The notes below the pieces were generated by a model. It saw nothing but the letters and a program-made list of their open reading frames with translations, did no database searches and was not told where the DNA came from. Source: Limimonas halophila (GTDB taxonomy: Bacteria > Pseudomonadota > Alphaproteobacteria > Kiloniellales > Rhodovibrionaceae). Taken from it: 64,000 nt of DNA. Below, piece after piece: positions 43,800-53,106 of this stretch; position 1 is the first letter of the stretch; every line of letters starts with the position of its first letter. Location: positions 1 to 64,000 of the forward strand of contig NZ_FNCE01000010.1 in the NCBI RefSeq assembly GCF_900100655.1, given 5' to 3'. The position numbers and the translations under genes are program-made.

Positions 43800-45482
43800 T
43801 CAGACCGCGTTCACTTTTTTCAGGAAATCGTCCACGGTCTCGCTCAGCTCGCGCGTCTGCTTGGCGACGTTCTCGGCCGCGCCCGTGACCTCCTTGGACG
43901 CGCTCTGCGTCTCGTCGGCGGCCTCGCGCACGCCCTCGACGCTCTTGGTCACCTGGCCGGTGCCTTCCGCCGCCTCGGCGACGTTGCGCGCGATCTCGTC
44001 GGTGGCGGAGTTCTGCTCCTCGATCGCGCTGGCGATGCTGTGGGCGACCTCCTTGATCTCCTCGATCGTCTTGGTGATCGAAGCGATGGCGTCCACCGCC
44101 TTCCGGGTCTGTTCCTGAACGGAGCGGATCTCGCCCTCGATCTGCTGCGTCGCCTTGGAGGTCTGGTTCGCCAACGACTTCACCTCGTCGGCCACGACGG
44201 CGAAGCCCTTGCCGGCCTCGCCCGCGCGCGCCGCCTCGATCGTGGCGTTGAGCGCAAGCAGGTTGGTCTTGTCGGCGATGTCCTGGATCATCGTCACGAC
44301 CTCGCCGATGTTCCGCGCGGTGGTTTGCAGCCCCTCCATCGTCTCGGTCGTGCTCTGGGCTTCTTCGGCGGCGCTGGTGGCGATCTCGGTGGAGCGGTTC
44401 ACCTGCCGCCCGATCTCGCCGATGGAGTTGGACAGTTCCTGTGCCGAGGAGGCGACGGTGTCCACGTTGGTCGAGGCCTGCTCCGCGCTGGAGGCCACGG
44501 TCGTCACGCGGTCGGCGGCCTGACTGGCGGCGTCGCTCATCGTGTGCGCGGTGCTGTCCAGCTGTTCCGATGAGGCACGCAGTGTCTGCATGATCGTGCC
44601 GATGTCGCGCTCGAAGCCCTGCATCAGCTCTTCCAGGCGCTTGGTGCGCTCTTCGCGGCGGCGGTTCTCCTCGGCCTGCTCGCGCTCCAGGCGCAGGCGC
44701 TTGTCCGTGGCCTCGCGCAGGGTGCGCACGGCCTGTGCCGCTTCGCCCATCTCGTCGCGGCGTTCGGGCAGATGCATGCGCACGCTCGTGTCGTCTTCCG
44801 CCAACGCGTTGAGCGCCTGGGTAATCCGGCGCGCCGGGTCGGCGGTCCAGCCGACCAGCAGCCGGCCCGACAGGACGCTCAGCACGACGACCACGCCGCC
44901 GCCGATCAGCAGGCTCCAGAACGCCCAGGCGTTGGCGCTGGCCTCGCGCTCGCGCGCCGCGGCGACGGCGTCCTGCTGAAGGCTCTCATAGTCGGCCAGG
45001 GCAGCACGGATGGCGTCCGCCTTGTCCTGGTTCGCGCGGTTGGCGAGCATGTCGCGCGCCTCGGCCTGGTCGTCGCGCGCCGTTTCGATCAGCGGCTGGG
45101 CCACGTCCGAGCGCCAGGTCGTCACGGCGTCCTTGAGCGTGTCGCGGATCTCCTGCTCTCTGCGGTCGGTGGACCCCAGCTCGTCGGCGCGGGCCAGGGC
45201 CGTGTCGAACCGCGACGCCCGTTCCCGGTATTGCTCGACGAACCCGGTCTCGCCCGTGCGAACGTAGCTGCGCAGCGCGACGAGCTGGCCGCGCATGTTG
45301 GCGCGCATCTCCTCAATGGCGACGAGGCTCTTGTAGCGCTTGTCGACCGTGACCGTGATTTCGTGGATCGTCTGGACTTGGCTGAAGACCACGGCACCGA
45401 CGACGAGCGCCACGGCCGTGAGGCTGCCGAAGGCGAGCGCGATCTTGCGCCCGAACGAAAGATTGGCGAGCGCGGCGAACAT
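43800..45482 (-). CDS. Transmembrane methyl-accepting chemotaxis protein
   Basis: The 560-aa receptor has TM1 at about residues 14-34, a periplasmic four-helix-bundle-like domain of about 150 residues (CHASE3/4HB type by its helical pattern), TM2 at 186-206, a HAMP domain, and the MCP signalling domain with tip [28 protein letters not shown] four bases before ATG 45482 fixes the start; an upstream in-frame extension is rejected. The ligand is unknown. It probably joins the same signalling arrays as the globin receptor. Confidence 0.93.
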   Translation of the reverse strand: MFAALANLSFGRKIALAFGSLTAVALVVGAVVFSQVQTIHEITVTVDKRYKSLVAIEEMRANMRGQLVALRSYVRTGETGFVEQYRERASRFDTALARADELGSTDRREQEIRDTLKDAVTTWRSDVAQPLIETARDDQAEARDMLANRANQDKADAIRAALADYESLQQDAVAAAREREASANAWAFWSLLIGGGVVVVLSVLSGRLLVGWTADPARRITQALNALAEDDTSVRMHLPERRDEMGEAAQAVRTLREATDKRLRLEREQAEENRRREERTKRLEELMQGFERDIGTIMQTLRASSEQLDSTAHTMSDAASQAADRVTTVASSAEQASTNVDTVASSAQELSNSIGEIGRQVNRSTEIATSAAEEAQSTTETMEGLQTTARNIGEVVTMIQDIADKTNLLALNATIEAARAGEAGKGFAVVADEVKSLANQTSKATQQIEGEIRSVQEQTRKAVDAIASITKTIEEIKEVAHSIASAIEEQNSATDEIARNVAEAAEGTGQVTKSVEGVREAADETQSASKEVTGAAENVAKQTRELSETVDDFLKKVNAV

Positions 45483-45671
45483 TTGTCCTCTCCCGGTCGC
45501 GCTTGGGTCTGCCTGAACCGCGGTTTGTACGGCGAACGCTGTTGACACGCCGGTTTGTCAAATGGGCGCGAACCCACATTGCGTAAACCGCCGCGGAGGG
45601 TGGGAGGGGAATCTTGACCGATCGTTGAGACGCGCCGGCCAAGTTCGTCGCGGCATCGTGCCGGTGGTCGG

Positions 45672-46316
45672 TTAGGCCCCGTTCTTGCGCAGCAGGAACA
45701 ATCCCTGCTCTGCCAGCACGTTCGAGAACCAGGGCGTTCGGAGCTTCTTGTCGAAGCCCTTGTCGTCCAGGCTGAGCGCGCGCTCGACCGTGATGTCGAG
45801 GCTGTCCGCGAGCGCCAGGAAATCGCGGATCGTGCACAGGTGGATGTTCGCCGTTTCGTACCAGGGATCGGGCAGGAACCCGGTTTCCGGCATGCGCCCG
45901 TGTAGGAGCAGGTGCCCGCGCACGCGCCAGTGCCCGAAGTTGGGGAAGGAGACGATGGCGTGCCGGCCGATGCGCACCAGGTGCTCCAGCACCAGCTTGG
46001 GCGCGCGCGTGGCTTGCAGCGTTTGCGACAGCACGACGTAGTCGAACGCGCGCGTGGGATAGTCCTTCAGGTCGGTGTCGGCGTCGCCCTGGACCACCGA
46101 AAGCCCGTGGCGCACGCAGGCGTTCACTCCGGCCTGGCTCAACTCGATCCCGCGGCCGATGGCGGCGCGCTCGTGCACCAGCAGTTCCAGCAGCGCGCCG
46201 TTGCCCGTGCCAACGTCCAGTACGCGCGCCCCCGGCTCGACCATGCCGGCGATGAGCTGGAGGTCGGCGCGGATGCTCTCGCGGCGCGGGGCGGGGGTGT
46301 CGGCGGCGGCGCTCAC
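45672..46316 (-). CDS. metW: MetW-family methyltransferase-like protein
   Basis: The 214-aa protein is a class I SAM-dependent fold ([16 protein letters not shown], then [17 protein letters not shown]) with the MetW-typical VVLSQTLQA and [10 protein letters not shown] segments. MetW is encoded beside metX in many proteobacteria and is tied to methionine biosynthesis, perhaps by activating MetX. It starts at GTG 46316 and overlaps metX by four bases (GTGA), so the two are co-translated. Confidence 0.93.
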   Translation of the reverse strand: MSAAADTPAPRRESIRADLQLIAGMVEPGARVLDVGTGNGALLELLVHERAAIGRGIELSQAGVNACVRHGLSVVQGDADTDLKDYPTRAFDYVVLSQTLQATRAPKLVLEHLVRIGRHAIVSFPNFGHWRVRGHLLLHGRMPETGFLPDPWYETANIHLCTIRDFLALADSLDITVERALSLDDKGFDKKLRTPWFSNVLAEQGLFLLRKNGA

Positions 46317-47485
46317 CGGCCCAGCCCCCGGTGTTCGGCGCAGCCCTGGAGAAAGCCGCGCAACACGGCGAACAACTCGGGCTCGTCCAGCAGGAAGGCG
46401 TCGTGGCCCTTGTCGGACTCGATCTCGCAGAAGCTCACGTCGGCCGCCGCGGCGTTGAGGGCGTGGACGACCTCGCGGCTTTCCGGGGTGGGGAAGAGCC
46501 AGTCGCTGGTGAAGGAGATGACGCAGAAGCGCACCGGGGTGTCGCGGAAGGCCTCCGCCAGCACGCCGCCGTGCTCCGACACCAGGTCGAAGTAGTCCAT
46601 CGCGCGGGTGATGTAGAGATAGGCGTTGGCGTCGAAGCGGTCGACGAAGGTGGAGCCCTGGTGGCGCAGGTAGCTCTCCACCTGAAAGTCGGCGTCGAAG
46701 CCGTAGGTGACGCTCTTGCGGTCCTGCAGGCTGCGGCCGAACTTGCGGTGCAGCGCGGCTTCCGAGAGGTAGGTGATGTGCGCGGCCATGCGCGCCACCG
46801 CAAGGCCCCGGCGCGGTGCCGTGCCGGCCTTCATGTAGTCGCCGCCCTGCCAGTCCGGGTCGGCCATGATGGCCTGTCGGCCGACCTCGTGGAAGGCGAT
46901 GTTCTGGGCCGAGTGCCGCGCCGCGCCCGCAATGGGCACGGCGGCGAAGGTGCGCTCGGGATACGCCGAGGCGAACTGCAGCGCCTGCATCGCCCCCATC
47001 GAGCCGCCGATGACGCAGAACAGCTTCTCGATGCCCAGGTGGTCCAGCAGCATCACCTGGGCGCGCACCATGTCCGCGATCGTGATGACGGGGAAGTCCA
47101 GGCCCCACGGCTCGCCCGTGTCGCGGCGGATTTCCGGCGGTCCCTCGGTGCCCGAGCAGCCGCCCAGCACGTTGGCGCAGACGATGAAGTAGTGATCGGT
47201 GTCCAGCGGCTTGCCGGGGCCGATCATCAGCGACCACCACCCGGCCTTGCGCGAATGCGGCGGGTCCACGGGGTGCTGGTCGCCCGTGAGCGCGTGGCAC
47301 ACCAGAATGGCGTTGGAGCGGTCCGCATTGAGCGTGCCGTAGGTGCGGTACGCCATGCGGAAGGGGCCGAGTTCCGCGCCGCAGTCCAGCTTCAGCGGCG
47401 TCTCGTGGCCCAGCTCGACGCGGTGGCCGGCGTCGAGCGCGGCCCGGGCCGGGCTGCTGGTGGGCGCGGGATTGTCCATCTTCAT
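46313..47485 (-). CDS. metX: Homoserine O-acyltransferase
   Basis: MetX activates homoserine with an acyl group from acetyl-CoA (or succinyl-CoA in some members), the first committed step of methionine synthesis. The 390-aa alpha/beta hydrolase has the nucleophile Ser162 in GGSMGAMQ and the late His in DKGHDAFL, with the homoserine-binding RYG-like region near [12 protein letters not shown] 47485 or 47479 starts the conserved part, as neither has a strong ribosome binding site. No SAM-II riboswitch motif is seen in the leader. Acetyl or succinyl preference is not called. Confidence 0.92.
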   Translation of the reverse strand: MKMDNPAPTSSPARAALDAGHRVELGHETPLKLDCGAELGPFRMAYRTYGTLNADRSNAILVCHALTGDQHPVDPPHSRKAGWWSLMIGPGKPLDTDHYFIVCANVLGGCSGTEGPPEIRRDTGEPWGLDFPVITIADMVRAQVMLLDHLGIEKLFCVIGGSMGAMQALQFASAYPERTFAAVPIAGAARHSAQNIAFHEVGRQAIMADPDWQGGDYMKAGTAPRRGLAVARMAAHITYLSEAALHRKFGRSLQDRKSVTYGFDADFQVESYLRHQGSTFVDRFDANAYLYITRAMDYFDLVSEHGGVLAEAFRDTPVRFCVISFTSDWLFPTPESREVVHALNAAAADVSFCEIESDKGHDAFLLDEPELFAVLRGFLQGCAEHRGLGR

Positions 47486-47851
47486 CGCAACTCGCGGCTC
47501 GTGTGGCCCCAGGCCCTCACCGGCGAAAGCCCATCGCACACGCTAGCGGCGCACGTCCAATCGGCCGAACCGCTTGGACACGTGGACGTTGAGAGCTAGA
47601 AACCCCGGTCCGGGCTGTCAACGGATACGGCGTGGGGGTTTTGCGGTCGGGTCGCCGCCCGCGCGGGGTTTTGTTTTGATCTGCCGCGGGTGACACCCTA
47701 TTCCTACACGACGTGTGCGGGGGCTGCCACACGCCGTCCCGATGGGCAGGTGCGCCGACCGGTCGTGGCCGGGCCGCCGCGCGCCGCCGGCCAACCGACG
47801 GGCTGGCCACGCGCTTCGCGCGGCCGGCCAATCGACCAGGATACGGGTGCC
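47486..47851. other. 366-bp divergent region between metX and the chorismate mutase gene
   Basis: No gene is supported. On the minus strand TTGACA (47621-47616) could be the metX -35, with a poor -10. On the plus strand TTGATC (47676-47681), 17 bases, TATTCC (47699-47704) may serve the chorismate mutase gene. A hairpin with arms GTCCAA/TTGGAC lies at 47555-47579 in the metX leader. Confidence 0.45.
47555..47579. promoter_or_regulatory. Inverted repeat in the metX leader
   Basis: GTCCAA (47555-47560) and TTGGAC (47574-47579) flank an inner GG/CC pair. It lies 70-95 bases upstream of the metX start and downstream of the putative -35, so it would be in the mRNA leader or be an operator. Confidence 0.35.
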
Positions 47852-48700
47852 ATGACGCTGGGGGAAACCTCGCTCGCCGAGCTGCGCCAGGAAATCGACG
47901 CCATCGACGACTCGCTGCACGACCTGCTCATGCGCCGCGGCGACGTGCAGGCGCATGTCGGCCGGGCCAAATCGGGCGACGGCGTGTATATCCGCCCCGG
48001 GCGCGAGGCGCTGGTGCTGCGCCGGCTCATGGCCCGCCACCAGGGCAGCTTCCCCAAGCCCGCGCTCGTGCGCATCTGGCGCGAGATCTTCGCCGCCGGG
48101 CTGTCGCTCCAGGGCGACTTTTCCGTGGCCGTGCCGACCGCCGGCAACGGCGCCATGAAGACCCTGGCCGTGGACCACTTCGGCGCGCTGACGCCCACCC
48201 TCGAGCTCGCCGATGCGGGCGAGGTGCTGGCTGCCGTGCGGCGCGGGGACGCGGCCGTGGGCGTGCTGCCAATGCCCCAGCCGGGCGAGGCCGAGCCGTG
48301 GTGGCGCCGGCTCGCCCGCGATCCCGGCGCGCCGCCCATCATCGCCCGCCTGCCGTTCGCCGCGCCCGCCAGCCGCGCCGGCGACGCCGAGGCCCTGGCG
48401 GTCGGCGCCGCGCCCGCGGAGGACACGGGCAACGACCGCAGCTTCCTCGCCCTGGAAGCCACCGGCGAGGCCACCGACGCCGACGTCAGCACGGCCGTCA
48501 CCGACGCCGGCTTCGAGCCCGTGGCCTGGCAGACCGCGCCCGCTGACAACGGGGGCGGCCGGCTCCACCTTCTGGAAACGCCGGGCGTGGTCGTGCCCGG
48601 CGACAACCGGTTGGAAACGCTCGCCGGCACGCCCGCCGTCGCCGACGCCCGCGCGCTCGGCAGCTACGCCGTGCCGCTGACCGCCGCCGAACTGGCCTGA
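47852..48700 (+). CDS. Chorismate mutase with a C-terminal prephenate-dehydratase-like segment
   Basis: The 282-aa protein begins with an AroQ-type chorismate mutase domain (residues 5-90: LAELRQEIDAIDDSLHDLL, split, with RRGDVQAHVG and the Arg-rich segment PGREALVLRRLM). It turns chorismate into prephenate. The remaining 190 residues resemble a diverged periplasmic-fold dehydratase/ACT region (FSVAVPTAG, then DAAVGVLPMPQ) without a recognisable TRF catalytic motif, so dehydratase activity is doubtful. The downstream hisC and prephenate dehydrogenase genes use the same pathway, making a compact Tyr/His unit. Confidence 0.82.
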   Translation: MTLGETSLAELRQEIDAIDDSLHDLLMRRGDVQAHVGRAKSGDGVYIRPGREALVLRRLMARHQGSFPKPALVRIWREIFAAGLSLQGDFSVAVPTAGNGAMKTLAVDHFGALTPTLELADAGEVLAAVRRGDAAVGVLPMPQPGEAEPWWRRLARDPGAPPIIARLPFAAPASRAGDAEALAVGAAPAEDTGNDRSFLALEATGEATDADVSTAVTDAGFEPVAWQTAPADNGGGRLHLLETPGVVVPGDNRLETLAGTPAVADARALGSYAVPLTAAELA

Positions 48701-48727
48701 TACCTTTTTCGAGCCCGGAGACGTTCC

Positions 48728-49816
48728 ATGCCGCCGCAGCCGCGCCCCGGCATCCTGGCCACCGAGCCCTATCAGGGCGGCGAAAAGGAGCTGCCCGGCT
48801 TCTCGCGCGTCGCCCGCCTCGCCTCCAACGAGAACCCCTTCGGCGCCAGCCCGCGCGCGCTGGAGGCCTACGAGACCGCGCGCGAGGGCCTGAATCGCTA
48901 CCCGGACGGCCACAGCGCCGCGCTGCGCACGGCCATCGGCGAGGTGCACGGCCTGGACCCGGCGCGCATCGTCTGCGGCGCGGGCTCGGACGAGCTGATC
49001 GGGCTGCTGACCGAGGCCTACGCCGGGCCGGGCGACCGCGTCGTCTACAGCCGCCACGGCTTCCTGATGTACCCCATCTTCGCCACCACGGCGGGCGCCA
49101 CCCCGGTAGCGGCGCCGGAGGCGAACCTCACGACCGACGTGGACGCCATTCTGGCGCGCGTGACGCCGGAGACGCGCGCGGTCTTCCTGGCGAACCCGAA
49201 CAACCCCACGGGCTCCTACCTCTCGCGCGCGTCGCTGGAGCGCCTGCACGCCGGCCTGCCCGAGGACGTGCTGCTGGTGATCGACGCCGCCTACGCCGAG
49301 TACGCCACGGCCGGCGATTACAGCGACGGCGCGGAGCTGGCGGCGCGCAGCGGGAACGTCGTGGTGACGCGCACCTTCTCCAAGATCTACGGGCTCGCCG
49401 GCCTGCGCATCGGCTGGGCCTACGGGCCGCCGGGGATCGTCGACGTGCTCAACCGCGTGCGCATGCCCTTCAACGTCGCCACCCCGGCGCAGGAAGCCGG
49501 CGCGGCCGCCGTGCAGGACCGCGACTTCGTCGCGCGCTCGGTGGCGCACAACACGCAGTGGCGTGCCTGGTTCCGCGAGCGCGCGCAGGCCGCCGGCATC
49601 GAGGCGCTGCCGTCGGAGGCCAACTTCGTCCTGTTGCGCTTCGCCGACGAGGACGCGGCCGAACGGGCGCTCAGCACGTTCAAGGCGGGCGGCGTGCTGG
49701 TGCGCCAGATGGGCAAGTACGGCCTGCCGGACTGCCTGCGCGTCTCCATCGGCGGCAGCGAGGACATGCACATGGCCGCCGACGCGCTCGACGCCTTCGC
49801 GGGGCAGCCGGGATGA
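48728..49816 (+). CDS. hisC: Histidinol-phosphate/aromatic aminotransferase
   Basis: The 362-aa PLP aminotransferase (fold type I) has the N-terminal ASNENPFGASP, ANPNNPTGSYL, and the PLP lysine Lys219 in TRTFSKIYGLAGLRIGW. HisC makes histidinol phosphate. In alphaproteobacteria this homologue next to tyrA often also transaminates prephenate or phenylpyruvate in Tyr/Phe synthesis. Its stop overlaps the downstream start (ATGA). The position between chorismate mutase and prephenate dehydrogenase favours an aromatic role here. Confidence 0.9.
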   Translation: MPPQPRPGILATEPYQGGEKELPGFSRVARLASNENPFGASPRALEAYETAREGLNRYPDGHSAALRTAIGEVHGLDPARIVCGAGSDELIGLLTEAYAGPGDRVVYSRHGFLMYPIFATTAGATPVAAPEANLTTDVDAILARVTPETRAVFLANPNNPTGSYLSRASLERLHAGLPEDVLLVIDAAYAEYATAGDYSDGAELAARSGNVVVTRTFSKIYGLAGLRIGWAYGPPGIVDVLNRVRMPFNVATPAQEAGAAAVQDRDFVARSVAHNTQWRAWFRERAQAAGIEALPSEANFVLLRFADEDAAERALSTFKAGGVLVRQMGKYGLPDCLRVSIGGSEDMHMAADALDAFAGQPG

Positions 49817-50790
49817 GCGGGCAGCGCGTCGCCAACCGCCTGGCGATCCTGGGGATCGGCCTGATCGGCTCCTCGCTGGCGCTGGCGGCGCGCCGCCACG
49901 GCCTGGTCGGGGAGATCGTGGGCTGCGCCCGCTCGCCGGAAACGCGGCGGACGGCGCTCGACCTCGGCATCGTGGACGCGGCCACGGGCGACCCGGCGGA
50001 AGCGGCGGCGGACGCCGACATCGTCGTCTTCGCCACGCCGCTGAGCGCCTATCCCGCGCTGGCCGAGGCCGTCTCGCCGGTGCTGAAGGCGGAAAGCATC
50101 GTCACCGACGTCGGCTCGGTGAAGCAGTCGGTGATCCGCGACATCGGCCCCTTCGTGCCGGACCACGTGCACTTCGTGCCCGGCCATCCGGTCGCGGGCA
50201 CGGAGAAGTCGGGGCCGGAGGCCGGCTTCGCCGAGCTGTTCGAGGACCGCTGGACCATCCTCACGCCGCCGCCGGGCACGGACCGCGACGCGATCGCGCG
50301 GATCACGGCGCTCTGGCAGGGCGTGGGCGCGATGGTCGAGGAGATGGACCCGCGTCACCACGACCGCGTGCTCGGCATCACCTCGCATCTGCCGCACCTG
50401 ATCGCCTACACGATCGTCTCCACGGCGTCGGACCTGGAGGGCGACGAGCGCCAGGAGGTCATCAAGTTCGCCGCCGGCGGCTTCCGCGACTTCACGCGCA
50501 TCGCCGGGTCCGACCCCGTTATGTGGCGCGACATCTTTCTGAACAACCGGGATGCGGTGCTGGAGATCCTGCAGCGCTTCAACGAGGACATCACCGCACT
50601 TCAGCGTGCCATCCGCTGGGGCGAGGGCGAGGTGCTCGCCGAGCGCTTCGACCGGGCGCGCCAGATCCGGCGCGGCGTCATCGAGGCGCATCAGGCCGGC
50701 TCGTTCGATCCGCGAGAACCGGAGAAAGCCGCCCCAGCGGCATCGGACCCACAAGCACCTTCCCGTTCCGGAAATGAAGGGGAACGGTGA
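49813..50790 (+). CDS. tyrA: Prephenate/arogenate dehydrogenase
   Basis: The 325-aa protein has the NAD(P) motif ILGIGLIGSSLALAA at its N-terminus, DVGSVKQSVIRDI, the catalytic His region FVPGHPVAGTEKSGPEAG and HHDRVLGITSHLPHLIAY. It oxidatively decarboxylates prephenate or arogenate on the way to tyrosine. It overlaps hisC by four bases and its last 113 bases overlap the convergent DUF2125 gene. The C-terminal ~30 residues are Pro/Ala/Glu-rich and disordered-looking, and lie in that overlap. Confidence 0.93.
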   Translation: MSGQRVANRLAILGIGLIGSSLALAARRHGLVGEIVGCARSPETRRTALDLGIVDAATGDPAEAAADADIVVFATPLSAYPALAEAVSPVLKAESIVTDVGSVKQSVIRDIGPFVPDHVHFVPGHPVAGTEKSGPEAGFAELFEDRWTILTPPPGTDRDAIARITALWQGVGAMVEEMDPRHHDRVLGITSHLPHLIAYTIVSTASDLEGDERQEVIKFAAGGFRDFTRIAGSDPVMWRDIFLNNRDAVLEILQRFNEDITALQRAIRWGEGEVLAERFDRARQIRRGVIEAHQAGSFDPREPEKAAPAASDPQAPSRSGNEGER

Positions 50791-51712
50791 TCGTCTTCGG
50801 CCCCTCGTCCTGAACCTGCTGCAGCGCCGCCGCCAGCATGCGCGCATAGCCGGCGATGCGCTCCGACACCCAGCCGGCCTCCAGCAGCGCCCGGACGGCC
50901 GGTTCCAGCCCGCGCACGTCGACCTGAAGCGTGCCCGCCGGGCGCAGCTTTTCGTCCAGGGCCACTTGACCGTCGGCTTTGACCGTGACGTCCGCCCAGT
51001 GGACGCTTGCCGCGTGGACTTCCAGCGCGCCGCCGTTGCTGCGCCAGGCCTGCAGGCCCTCGCGCGTGATCGCGTCCGGAAGCGGCCCGCGCAGCGTGGC
51101 GTCGATGCGGATGCGCCGCACCGTCCGGCCGAGCGGGAGCGCCAGTGGGGCCGGCAGCGTGACCTGTCGAGCCTCCGTCCGGAGTGGGACGCGGTGCTCA
51201 CCGGCGTTTGCCCCACCGCCCATGCGCGCGGTGACGTGCTCGGCGCCAACCCGGCCCGCCCGAAGGCCCGTCAGGTCGACCTCCGCGAGCCGCATCCGGC
51301 CGCGCTGGAGGGCCCCGGCGGTCGAGAGGGTGGCCCGCCCCCGCGCTTCCTTGCCGTCCAGGCGCAGTGTGCGGCCCGCCTGGGTGGTGAGCGTGTGCGT
51401 GCCCGGCGCGCGCCAGTGCACCGTCAACGGCTGTGTCAGCTGCGCTCTCGCCGTCACGCCGGGAAGCTGCCAGTGCCAGCCGGCGGGCGCCCGCACGGCG
51501 GGGCCGTCGAAGCGCGCGGTGATGCGGCTCGGAAAGCCTCCGATCTCGGGCTCGGCATCGGTGAAGGCATAGCCCTCCGCGCGCCGCTCGGCGAGCCAGT
51601 TGCGCCAGCTTTCCGCCAGTGCCGTGCTGGCCCACAGCCAGCCGCCGCCGACGACGGACGCCGTCAGCACGAGCAGCGCCAGCGGCACGAAAACCAGCAG
51701 CTTGCGGCGCAT
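50678..51712 (-). CDS. DUF2125 envelope protein
   Basis: The 344-aa protein starts at ATG 51712 after GAGGAG. One N-terminal helix (VFVPLALLVLTASVVGGGWLW) anchors it or acts as a signal. The rest is beta-rich with the DUF2125 hallmarks TDAEPEIGGFPSRITARF and later ALVPLAL-like strands (PLALPLGRTVRRI). AsmA-like architecture is suggested by alternating strands and DGQVALDEKLRPAG. Function is unknown. Its 3' end overlaps tyrA by 113 bases on the other strand. Confidence 0.85.
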   Translation of the reverse strand: MRRKLLVFVPLALLVLTASVVGGGWLWASTALAESWRNWLAERRAEGYAFTDAEPEIGGFPSRITARFDGPAVRAPAGWHWQLPGVTARAQLTQPLTVHWRAPGTHTLTTQAGRTLRLDGKEARGRATLSTAGALQRGRMRLAEVDLTGLRAGRVGAEHVTARMGGGANAGEHRVPLRTEARQVTLPAPLALPLGRTVRRIRIDATLRGPLPDAITREGLQAWRSNGGALEVHAASVHWADVTVKADGQVALDEKLRPAGTLQVDVRGLEPAVRALLEAGWVSERIAGYARMLAAALQQVQDEGPKTITVPLHFRNGKVLVGPMPLGRLSPVLADRTSRPDAPR

Positions 51713-51823
51713 GGCACGTCTCCTCGTGTGCGCGGGCCGGTGTGAGCAGGCGGGTCGCGGCGGTTTTCCCGCCCCGCCGGACGGGGTAGGCTCCGCCGGC
51801 GCGTTCATCACGGGCCCCGGACC

Positions 51824-52408
51824 ATGACCCGATCCGATCAGTCAGCCAAGTTCTACCAGGGCAAGCCGCGGCTGGACCCGCCGCCGGACGCGGATTTCTG
51901 GGTGTTCGCCTACGGCTCGCTCATCTGGCGGCCGGGCTTTCCGCACCTCGAGGTCAAGCGGGGGCTGTTGCGCGGCTATCACCGCCGCTTTTGCGTGTAT
52001 TCCCACACCTATCGCGGAACACCCGACCGGCCGGGCCTCGTGCTCGGCCTCGACCGCGGCGGCTCGTGCCACGGGCTCGTGTACCGCGTGCCCGCCGCCG
52101 AGGGCGAGTGGGTCATGGACTACCTGCACGACCGCGAGATGGTCCTGGGGGTCTACGATCCGCGCTGGCTGGCCGTGGATACCGACGATGGGCGCGTCAT
52201 GGCGGCGGGCTTCGTCGTCGATCCCGGTCACCCGCAGTACGCCGGCGACATCAGCCGCGCGGAGATGGTGCGCCTCATCCGCCAGGGCGAGGGGCGCGGC
52301 GGTCCGTGCGTGGACTACCTGCGCAACACCGTGGCGCACCTGGACGCGCTGGACATGCACGACCACACGCTGCATGAGCTCTTGCGCGAGGTGGACGGCG
52401 CCACCTGA
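51824..52408 (+). CDS. ChaC-like gamma-glutamylcyclotransferase
   Basis: The 194-aa protein has the gamma-glutamylcyclotransferase motif VFAYGSLIWRPGF near residue 27 and a likely catalytic Glu near YLHDREM. ChaC-type enzymes cleave the gamma-glutamyl bond of glutathione to 5-oxoproline and Cys-Gly. It starts 111 bases from the divergent DUF2125 gene. A glutathione-degrading role is the best match. Confidence 0.9.
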   Translation: MTRSDQSAKFYQGKPRLDPPPDADFWVFAYGSLIWRPGFPHLEVKRGLLRGYHRRFCVYSHTYRGTPDRPGLVLGLDRGGSCHGLVYRVPAAEGEWVMDYLHDREMVLGVYDPRWLAVDTDDGRVMAAGFVVDPGHPQYAGDISRAEMVRLIRQGEGRGGPCVDYLRNTVAHLDALDMHDHTLHELLREVDGAT

Positions 52409-52415
52409 GGGATGG

Positions 52416-52994
52416 TCAGCCGACGGCGGCCGTGCGGCGGCTGGGGACGCCCGCGCCAATGTCGATGAAGGTGATGTCGAGCGCGCCCTCGCGCGCGGCC
52501 GGGTTGGCGCGCGTGTCCACGGAGAAGGGGCGCTCGTCGCTGTCGGAAACGGCAAAAAACTGGCAAACGCCGCGGCGGTCGTCCGCCACGGGCAGGAAAC
52601 AGATCTCCGCGCGGTAGGCCAGGCCGTGGCGGCGCACGACCTCGCGCACCAGCCGCATGCCGCAGGGATGCTGGACGGCCTCGCGGATGACGTGGACGCG
52701 CCAGTCCGCGTGTTCTCCCGGCAGGCAGTCGCGGAAACGCATGCCGGTGGGCTCGAATCCCCAGCGCTCGACCACGTTCGAGCCGGCGAGCCGGATGACG
52801 GGGTCGCCCGCGTCGCCGTCGAAATCCATGACCAGACAATCGGCCATCAAGCGGCCCAGGCTTTCCGGGGCGATCCCGCTGCGTGCCGGGATCACGGTCC
52901 TGGCCGCGTCCCGCCAACCGCACCACGTATGCACGAACGCGCGGCACGTCGGGCCGGTGAACTGTTGGGGCAGGCTCCTCTCGCTCGTGGGCAC
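52416..52994 (-). CDS. PAS_5-like domain protein
   Basis: The 192-aa protein resembles the alphaproteobacterial PAS_5 group, with FVHTWCGWRDAARTVIPARSG, split by DPVIRLAGSNVVERWGF and FRDCLPGEHADWRVHVIREAV, and ends in beta strands (RAEICFLPVADDRRGVCQFF). GTG 52994 has GGAGAGG six bases upstream and is preferred to ATG 53012, which lacks a site. PAS_5 members bind small ligands or partners and sit beside motility or signalling genes. The ligand is unknown. It lies just after the convergent ChaC gene. Confidence 0.75.
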   Translation of the reverse strand: MPTSERSLPQQFTGPTCRAFVHTWCGWRDAARTVIPARSGIAPESLGRLMADCLVMDFDGDAGDPVIRLAGSNVVERWGFEPTGMRFRDCLPGEHADWRVHVIREAVQHPCGMRLVREVVRRHGLAYRAEICFLPVADDRRGVCQFFAVSDSDERPFSVDTRANPAAREGALDITFIDIGAGVPSRRTAAVG

Positions 52995-53106
52995 GCGGGA
53001 CCTCTCCAGCATCGACGGTTGTGGGAACGCTAGTGCGGCTTCGCCCACGCCACAACATTTCAATTTCGAGATATTCAAATGCGTTAACTGTGGTGCGGCT
53101 CGCGGC

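Noticed and set aside
47486-47851. SAM-II riboswitch expected upstream of metX
   Set aside because: The conserved pseudoknot motif known from alphaproteobacterial met leaders was not found; only a simple inverted repeat is present.
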